Assembly: GCA_938018155.1 (NCBI GenBank) | Contig: CALIIG010000074.1 | Span: 1 to 8,948, forward strand | Origin: an uncultured Prevotella sp. | GTDB lineage: Bacteria; Bacteroidota; Bacteroidia; Bacteroidales; Bacteroidaceae | DNA: 8,948 nucleotides | Reading direction: 5' to 3' | Shown here: one piece after another, positions 4,437 to 8,948 of the stretch | How positions within the stretch are numbered: the stretch's first letter is position 1 | Layout: each line of letters opens with the position of its first letter | Translations under genes and position numbers: made by a program | Notes under the pieces: model-generated | What the model was told of the DNA's origin: nothing | Seen by the model: only the letters and a program-made list of their open reading frames with translations | Databases searched by the model: none

Positions 4437-6206
4437 ATGCTTGTACACAAGTTTGAAAAAGTTCTTATTGCTGCCGCAACCATATGCTTTATAGCAGGGG
4501 TTGCGGTAATTTGGGCCTGCGAAAACAAGCCCAACACAGTTGGTCTTCCATCACCCACAGCGGGCAACGCCGTCCCCGGCGTGCCACAAGCAGGAAAGCA
4601 CAAACCCGGGGAAAAAGCGGAAACGCAAAAGCCACACAAAAAAGAGGCTGAATATTTACAGGGTAAACTGACTGACGAAGCGGGAGAACCGATGGAAGGC
4701 GTGGTTGTAAGCAACGGCTTTTCGTGTGTAAAAACAAATAGAAACGGACAATACAAGCTGCTGCATAACAAGGATGCACGCTTTGTTTACTATTCTATTC
4801 CTGATTACTGTAAGGTGCCAACCCATTCGGAAACCGACCATACGACACTGTTTTATCAGCCTGTTGTAAGTAAAAGGAAAACGTACGACTTCATTCTTCA
4901 TCGCCTCCCTGAAGGGAAAGAAAAGAGCTATCGGCTCATTGTTTTTGGTGATCCGCAGATAACAAATGCCATAAACCCCTGTTATACGGGGCCTGATGAC
5001 AACCCCGTAAGGAAAACCGATTTGGAGCGTTTCGTCGGAGAAACCATGGCAGACGTAAAGGAAACCATCAGCAAATTGCCTGAAGACATACCTGTTTATG
5101 CCATAAGCATGGGCGACGACGTGCAATATTATGGCGGATATAACGAACAACTGGAAGAGGATATTCGCCATGCGCTGGGCTCGTCAAGGGCACGTGTATT
5201 TTCGGTTATCGGCAATCACGATCAGGATAACAACCCACTGTATAAAAGAAAATGGGAGGATAGTTTCGGCCCTACCGACTATAGTTTTGACCGTGGCGAC
5301 GTGCATTATATCTGTTTTAACGATGTTCACTTCTTCAAAGGGCTGAACTATTACCAGCCCGGCGAGCTGTTGGATACACAGTTAAAGTGGCTTAAACAGG
5401 ACCTCGCCTTGGCCGACAAGAGAAAAAAGCTGATAGTTTGCTATCATATACCATTGACTTTCGGGACAAGACCCTCGAAAAAGGCTGCGCCTTTAGACAT
5501 TGAAGAACAGAAGGGACATTACTCATCGTCGATGCTCGGCACCATACTGAAAGAGGCAAAGGCCTTTAAAGGCGGGTACGAGCTGTTCTGCGGACACACC
5601 CATTTCGCCATAAATCACGAAATAAACTTTCACGGACAGCACGTGCTGGAGCACTGTCATGCTGCTGCCTGTGGCAATATATGGCAATCGAATATCAATA
5701 TTTGCGGAACGCCAAACGGATATTATGTTTACAACATTGACCATGCGCACATAACAAATGCCTGTTATAAGGGAACATTCTGGCCGGCCGACCGGCAGAT
5801 GTCCCTCTTTAATGCCGACACTTACTTTAATGGAGAAAGGTATGCCACCGACTGGAACTTACCACATAACCGCAGGGTGATTATTGCCAATGTGTTCAAT
5901 GCTGATTCGAGATGGAAAGTAAAGGCCGTTGAAGATGGACAGGAACATGAAATGATCAGGATTGACAGCAAGGGCCAGGACGCTTTTGCAACAGGCTATC
6001 ACCTGAAATATATCAAAGCCGTTTCGCTCTATTTCGTAAGTAAGCGCAACGGCTATCTCATTATGAACCACCTTTATTATTATATAACAAAATCGGAAGA
6101 CAAGGAGGTTACCGTAAAGGCTACCGATGCATACGGCAACACTTACACAGAATCGAGCCGACATGTGGTAACTGAACCTTTCTTTAACTATGCACATTAT
6201 TATTAA
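4437..6206 (+). CDS. Exported calcineurin-like phosphoesterase, three-domain Bacteroidetes type
   Basis: This 589-residue protein starts with a hydrophobic segment (about 9-27) ending WAC, so C28 may be lipidated, although the lipobox is poor; otherwise it is a membrane anchor. A Pro/Lys-rich linker follows (about 31-70). Next comes a small beta domain typical of the MetallophosN family (about 74-157). The metallophosphatase core has GDPQ (171-174), GDD (226-228), GNHD (259-262), H337 in YHIP, and GHTH (386-389), which together form a two-metal site. A MetallophosC-type domain fills about 405-589. The first motif is D-x-Q, not the common D-x-H, a variant known in CPPED1-like phosphatases. It should hydrolyse phosphate esters outside the cytoplasm; the substrate is unknown. 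The start has AAAAGG 7 nt upstream. It lies 49 nt after the esterase and 55 nt before serB, with no promoter visible in either gap, so co-transcription is likely. Confidence 0.87.
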   Translation: MLVHKFEKVLIAAATICFIAGVAVIWACENKPNTVGLPSPTAGNAVPGVPQAGKHKPGEKAETQKPHKKEAEYLQGKLTDEAGEPMEGVVVSNGFSCVKTNRNGQYKLLHNKDARFVYYSIPDYCKVPTHSETDHTTLFYQPVVSKRKTYDFILHRLPEGKEKSYRLIVFGDPQITNAINPCYTGPDDNPVRKTDLERFVGETMADVKETISKLPEDIPVYAISMGDDVQYYGGYNEQLEEDIRHALGSSRARVFSVIGNHDQDNNPLYKRKWEDSFGPTDYSFDRGDVHYICFNDVHFFKGLNYYQPGELLDTQLKWLKQDLALADKRKKLIVCYHIPLTFGTRPSKKAAPLDIEEQKGHYSSSMLGTILKEAKAFKGGYELFCGHTHFAINHEINFHGQHVLEHCHAAACGNIWQSNINICGTPNGYYVYNIDHAHITNACYKGTFWPADRQMSLFNADTYFNGERYATDWNLPHNRRVIIANVFNADSRWKVKAVEDGQEHEMIRIDSKGQDAFATGYHLKYIKAVSLYFVSKRNGYLIMNHLYYYITKSEDKEVTVKATDAYGNTYTESSRHVVTEPFFNYAHYY

Positions 6207-6261
6207 GGTGTGACATAGTTGGTACAATAAAAGAGACAACGGAATAACAAAAACCGGCCAA

Positions 6262-7494
6262 ATGGACAACGAGGAACAAATACTAATAAATATTACAGGG
6301 CAGGACAGACCAGGGCTGACGGCCTCGGTTATGGCCATTCTTGCACAGTATGATGCCCATATTCTTGACATCGGACAAGCCGATATCCACTCTACTTTGT
6401 CGCTGGGTATTTTGATTCGCATAAGTGAAGCCAGCTCGGGACAGATGATGAAAGAGCTGCTTTTCAAAGCAACGGAACTGAGTGTAAACATTGCTTTCAC
6501 ACCCATCAGCGATGAAAACTATGAACACTGGGTTAGCCAGCAGGGGAAAAACCGGTACATTCTGACACTGATTGGGCGCACGTTGTCGGCCCGTGAAATA
6601 GCATGTGCCACAAAGGTTATTGCATCGCAAGGACTGAATATCGACTCTATTCTGCGACTTACCGGTCGCATGAGCATAAAGAATCCGGAACAAAACCGCA
6701 GAGCCTGCATCGAATTTTCCCTGCGTGGAACACCTACCGACCGCCACGCTATGCAAAGCGGGCTGGTAAAACTTTCCAACGAACAGGGCTTTGACTTCTC
6801 TTTTCAAAAAGATGATATGTACCGGAGAATGAGACGACTGATTTGTTTTGACATGGATTCAACGCTTATTCAAACTGAGTGTATTGATGAATTGGCGAAA
6901 TGTGCCGGCGTAGGCGACAAAGTAAAAGCCATTACCGAAAGGGCCATGAGAGGGGAAATTGACTTTAAGGAAAGTTTTACCGAACGTGTTGCACTATTGA
7001 AAGGGCTCGACGCAAGCGTCATGGACGATATTGCTGAAAGGCTTCCCATTACAGAAGGAGTGCCGCGACTGATGAAAGTTCTGAAAACATGCGGATATAA
7101 AATTGCAATCTTAAGCGGAGGGTTTACCTATTTCGGCGAATACATGCAAAAGAAGTTTGGCTTTGATTATGTTTATGCCAACGAACTTGAAATAGGTGAA
7201 GACGGCAAGTTTACAGGCAGATATGTGGGCGAAATAGTTGACGGCAGACGGAAAGCAGAGCTGTTAAAACTTATTGCACAGGTTGAACACGTAGACCTCG
7301 CGCAGACAATTGCCGTGGGCGATGGCGCAAACGACCTGCCCATGCTTACGGAAGCAGGTCTGGGTATTGCCTTTCATGCCAAGCCCCGGGTGGCTGCCAA
7401 TGCGGGGCAGAGTATTAAAAACATGGGGCTTGACGGCGTACTGTATTTCTTAGGATTCAAAGACAGCTACCTGGGTAGCCAGGGACGTCTGTAG
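6262..7494 (+). CDS. serB: Phosphoserine phosphatase with tandem ACT domains
   Basis: This 410-residue cytoplasmic enzyme carries out the last step of serine synthesis, phosphoserine to serine plus phosphate. Two N-terminal ACT domains (about 6-85 and 98-182) precede a HAD-superfamily catalytic domain (about 190-405). The HAD motifs are DMDST (197-201, D197 nucleophile and D199 acid/base), SGGFT (285-289), K331, and GDGANDLPM (353-361, metal ligands D354 and D358). ACT domains often bind amino acids, so feedback control by serine is plausible. The first, ITGQDRPGLT (11-20), is a typical ACT start. Length and order match Bacteroidetes SerB. It follows the phosphoesterase by 55 nt without a visible promoter and is followed by terminator-like hairpins, so it is probably the last gene of the unit. 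It has no evident functional link with the two exported hydrolases. Confidence 0.95.
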   Translation: MDNEEQILINITGQDRPGLTASVMAILAQYDAHILDIGQADIHSTLSLGILIRISEASSGQMMKELLFKATELSVNIAFTPISDENYEHWVSQQGKNRYILTLIGRTLSAREIACATKVIASQGLNIDSILRLTGRMSIKNPEQNRRACIEFSLRGTPTDRHAMQSGLVKLSNEQGFDFSFQKDDMYRRMRRLICFDMDSTLIQTECIDELAKCAGVGDKVKAITERAMRGEIDFKESFTERVALLKGLDASVMDDIAERLPITEGVPRLMKVLKTCGYKIAILSGGFTYFGEYMQKKFGFDYVYANELEIGEDGKFTGRYVGEIVDGRRKAELLKLIAQVEHVDLAQTIAVGDGANDLPMLTEAGLGIAFHAKPRVAANAGQSIKNMGLDGVLYFLGFKDSYLGSQGRL

Positions 7495-7503
7495 CATTAC
7501 CTG

Positions 7504-7545
7504 CTCCTGCACCAGGAGAACCGGGCTCTTCCCCGGACATTTCCT
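7504..7545 (+). terminator. Tandem hairpins after serB
   Basis: CTCCTG (7504-7509) pairs with CAGGAG (7513-7518) around a 3-nt loop. Directly after, CCGGG (7521-7525) pairs with CCCGG (7532-7536) around a 6-nt loop. The second is followed by a T-rich stretch (from ATTTCC, 7539). The first hairpin begins 10 nt after the serB stop. The second looks like the intrinsic terminator; the first may protect the 3' end. Confidence 0.6.
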
Positions 7546-7755
7546 TTAATTTGTTGCTTACGTTATTACGTAACAGGAATAACGCAAGGGCTTTAATCTG
7601 TCGTTTCATAAAAACATTTGTATTAGGTAATAAGTATATTCACAAATATAAAAAGATTTGTAATGAATCGGAGAAAATAAATAGAATTTAATACAATAAT
7701 GCAGAAAAAAGAGCGGTTTGCAAGAAGAAACGGGGAAAATAAATAAAAAATGTAG
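7546..7755. other. AT-rich non-coding region before the sigma gene
   Basis: The gap between serB (stop 7494) and the sigma gene (start 7798) is 303 nt. After the terminator hairpins it holds overlapping inverted repeats at 7558-7584. It also has three copies of an ATTTGT half-site: 7616-7621, inverted 7642-7647 and 7656-7661. The last two form a dyad with an 8-nt spacer. TTTGCAAG occurs at 7717-7724 and again at 7760-7767. No open frame here looks protein-like and I see no RNA gene. Confidence 0.4.
7558..7584. repeat. Two overlapping, mutually exclusive inverted repeats
   Basis: TTACGT (7558-7563) can pair with ACGTAA (7568-7573). Alternatively CGTTATT (7561-7567) can pair with AATAACG (7578-7584). 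The two pairings share bases 7561-7563 and 7568-7573, so only one can form at a time. It lies downstream of the serB terminator and about 200 nt before the sigma promoter box. Confidence 0.4.
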
Positions 7756-7763
7756 TATTTTTG
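7756..7763 (+). promoter_or_regulatory. Bacteroidetes -7 box for the sigma factor gene
   Basis: TATTTTTG fits TAnnTTTG exactly and is 34 nt before the ATG at 7798. There is no TTTG at the normal -33 distance; the nearest is at 7717-7720. Transcription from here would begin near 7770 and exclude the in-frame TTG at 7777 as a practical start. Confidence 0.55.
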
Positions 7764-7797
7764 CAAGCATGCTAAATTGAAACTTAAACCTACGGAG

Positions 7798-8676
7798 ATG
7801 AGACAACTTAAAATTTCGAGATCAATAACAAGCCGTAACAACGAGGCCTTGGACCGCTATCTCAGCGAAATTGCACGAGAGCCGATGCTCACTCCCGAAG
7901 AAGAGGCCGAATTGGCAGTAAAGATTCATCAGGGAGGAAAAGAAGGAGAGCGGGCACGTGACCGTCTTGTCAGTGCAAATTTACGATTTGTCGTATCGGT
8001 AGCCAAACAATATCAGAATCAGGGAATTTTTCTGACCGACCTCATTAACGAGGGCAATATGGGCCTTGTAAAAGCTGCCGGGAAATTCGATGAAACGCGC
8101 GGGTTCAAGTTCATATCCTATGCCGTATGGTGGATTAGGCAAAGCATTATAGAGGCATTGGCCGTTAAGAGCAGAATTGTACGCGTACCGCTGAACCAGG
8201 TAGGAATTGCGGGGAAAATAAACCGTGCAACCGAACAGTTTATACAATTGAACGGACGCATTCCCTCTACTCATGAATTATCACAAATAACTGGTATTGA
8301 TGAAAATACCATAGAATCGGCACGCGATGCAAACAGCCATACAACAAGTATTGATGCCCCTTTGGGAAATGACGAAGGAGATAATTCGATGGCAGACACA
8401 CTGGCATCAGATGACGCCTATTCCAACTCAGATTCCCAACTAAACAGGGAGTCAATGAATCAGTTTATCAATGACCTCCTGAAAGAAGTACTAAACGAAC
8501 GGGAACAGAAAATTGTGCGGGAAAGTTTTGGCATAGGTGTAATAGAAAAAAGTCTGGAGGAAATCGCCGATGAAATGGGGATGACCCGTGAACGAATCCG
8601 CCAGGTAAAAGAAAAGGCAATACGGAAAATAAAATATAGTCCTGCGGCAAAAATCCTGAAAGAATACTTGGGATAA
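7798..8676 (+). CDS. rpoD: RNA polymerase sigma factor, RpoD/SigA family (probable paralogue)
   Basis: This 292-residue sigma-70 factor lacks a long region 1.1, as Bacteroidetes RpoD proteins do. Region 1.2 is at about 16-45. Region 2 includes NLRFVVSVAKQYQNQG (61-76), DLINEGNMGL (81-90) and the -10-recognition/melting block GFKFISYAVWWIRQSI (102-117). Region 3 starts at SRIVRVPLNQVG (125-136). Region 4.2 has the HTH from SLEEIADEMGMTRERIRQV (252-270). It directs RNA polymerase to promoters. The start MRQLKIS is the family's conserved start; an in-frame TTG at 7777 would add seven unconserved residues. Compared from memory with the primary Bacteroidetes sigma, it differs in region 2.1 (IFLTD for LSLPD), region 3 (VPLNQVGIAGK for LPLNQVGSLNK) and the linker, so it is more likely a second, group-2-like copy. 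The symbol is family-level. No terminator hairpin is visible after its stop. Confidence 0.85.
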   Translation: MRQLKISRSITSRNNEALDRYLSEIAREPMLTPEEEAELAVKIHQGGKEGERARDRLVSANLRFVVSVAKQYQNQGIFLTDLINEGNMGLVKAAGKFDETRGFKFISYAVWWIRQSIIEALAVKSRIVRVPLNQVGIAGKINRATEQFIQLNGRIPSTHELSQITGIDENTIESARDANSHTTSIDAPLGNDEGDNSMADTLASDDAYSNSDSQLNRESMNQFINDLLKEVLNEREQKIVRESFGIGVIEKSLEEIADEMGMTRERIRQVKEKAIRKIKYSPAAKILKEYLG

Positions 8677-8780
8677 ACAAAAATTCCCCATACTTAAAAG
8701 GAGAGAGAATAAAAGCTGACCAAAAACGAAAAACAAGTATTCTAACACAGATAATTGAACAATACGGTATAACGCGCAGC

Positions 8781-8948
8781 ATGGGGATTCCGCAAGCTGT
8801 TTCTCAATGTAAAACGCCGATACGCCGGGAAATCCGGCAATACCTCGGCTGCCGCCCCACCTACTACCGCTACATGAACGGGCAGCTCACCCTCACGCCC
8901 GGGCAGCAGGCGGAAATTATCGACATCTTCCGCTCATATGGCTACACC
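8781..8948 (+). CDS. Unrecognised small HTH-like protein, 3' end outside window
   Basis: An open frame begins at ATG 8781 and runs to the window edge with 56 residues and no stop. I do not recognise the family. The segment IRREIRQYLGCRPTYYRY (14-31) followed by MNGQLTLTPGQQAEIIDIF (32-50) resembles a Cro/C1-type HTH, with an L-G-x-x-P turn, an N-G loop and a following L-T-P helix. The frame is open back to 8640, but no ATG, GTG or TTG occurs upstream of 8781. No promoter box or Shine-Dalgarno is evident. Its GC content is clearly above that of the AT-rich spacer before it and of the rest of the window. This may mark the edge of a mobile or phage-derived segment. Confidence 0.5.
   Translation, partial: MGIPQAVSQCKTPIRREIRQYLGCRPTYYRYMNGQLTLTPGQQAEIIDIFRSYGYT
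8816..8849. repeat. Nested GC-rich inverted repeat inside the edge gene
   Basis: The outer arms GCCGA (8816-8820) and TCGGC (8845-8849) enclose the inner arms GCCGG (8824-8828) and CCGGC (8834-8838) with a GAAAT loop. All arms are perfect. It lies in codons 12-23 of the partial gene at 8781. It may be an mRNA hairpin near the start of translation or a by-product of high GC coding sequence. Confidence 0.35.

Noticed and set aside
4656..5171. 171-residue - strand open frame inside the phosphoesterase gene
   Set aside because: It is antisense to the MetallophosN and core domains and has no supporting signals.
5859..6506. 215-residue - strand open frame across the phosphoesterase-serB junction
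   Set aside because: It covers conserved coding sequence of two real genes on the + strand and has no recognisable domain.
7777..7797. In-frame TTG as the sigma factor start
   Set aside because: It adds seven unconserved residues and lies only about 7 nt after the predicted transcription start. The ATG at 7798 gives the conserved MRQLKIS start.
1..8948. CRISPR array, tRNA, rRNA or insertion sequence
   Set aside because: I saw no regularly spaced repeats, cloverleaf pattern, rRNA-like block, transposase frame or terminal inverted repeats.

Overview
The window looks like chromosomal DNA of a Bacteroidales bacterium, most likely of the Prevotella group. The evidence is the Bacteroidetes-type -7 promoter boxes (TAnnTTTG) before several genes, mostly weak Shine-Dalgarno signals, an RpoD-type sigma factor of about 290 residues that begins MRQLKIS, a three-domain calcineurin-like phosphoesterase, and a two-ACT-domain SerB. 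The genus is inference.

Positions 1-1690, + strand: a compact three-gene toxin-antitoxin operon of HipBST layout. It has a 67-residue HTH protein (HipB-like), a separate 113-residue HipA N-domain protein (HipS-like), and a 310-residue kinase core (HipT-like). The genes overlap by 4 and 8 nt. A perfect 9-bp inverted repeat with an 8-nt spacer lies just before the promoter and is a good candidate HipB operator. A long stem-loop followed by a short T-tract closes the operon. The kinase carries an extra N-terminal Cys/His cluster that looks like a zinc knuckle.

Positions 1694-3004, - strand: a secreted histidine-type acid phosphatase, convergent with the hip operon. Positions 3005-3316: a divergent regulatory region with one -7 box per direction, a nested inverted repeat between them, and a repeated 10-mer in the phosphatase leader.

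Positions 3317-7494, + strand: a probable three-gene transcription unit. It holds a secreted CE2-like SGNH carbohydrate esterase, a membrane-anchored or lipoprotein calcineurin-like phosphoesterase, and phosphoserine phosphatase SerB. It ends in tandem hairpins at 7504-7536. The first two genes and the divergent phosphatase are all exported hydrolases, which suggests deacetylation and dephosphorylation of external glycans or phosphate esters. SerB is a cytoplasmic serine-biosynthesis enzyme and probably just shares the transcript.

Positions 7495-7797: an AT-rich non-coding region with further inverted repeats and the promoter of the next gene. Positions 7798-8676: an RpoD-family sigma factor that appears to be a divergent paralogue of the housekeeping one. 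Positions 8677-8948: a sharp rise in GC and the 5' part of a small unrecognised HTH-like gene cut by the window edge, possibly the start of an accessory element.

The most interesting item is the split Hip kinase module with its metal-knuckle kinase and its candidate operator. The class is known, but these details deserve testing. I saw no tRNA, rRNA, CRISPR array or insertion sequence.
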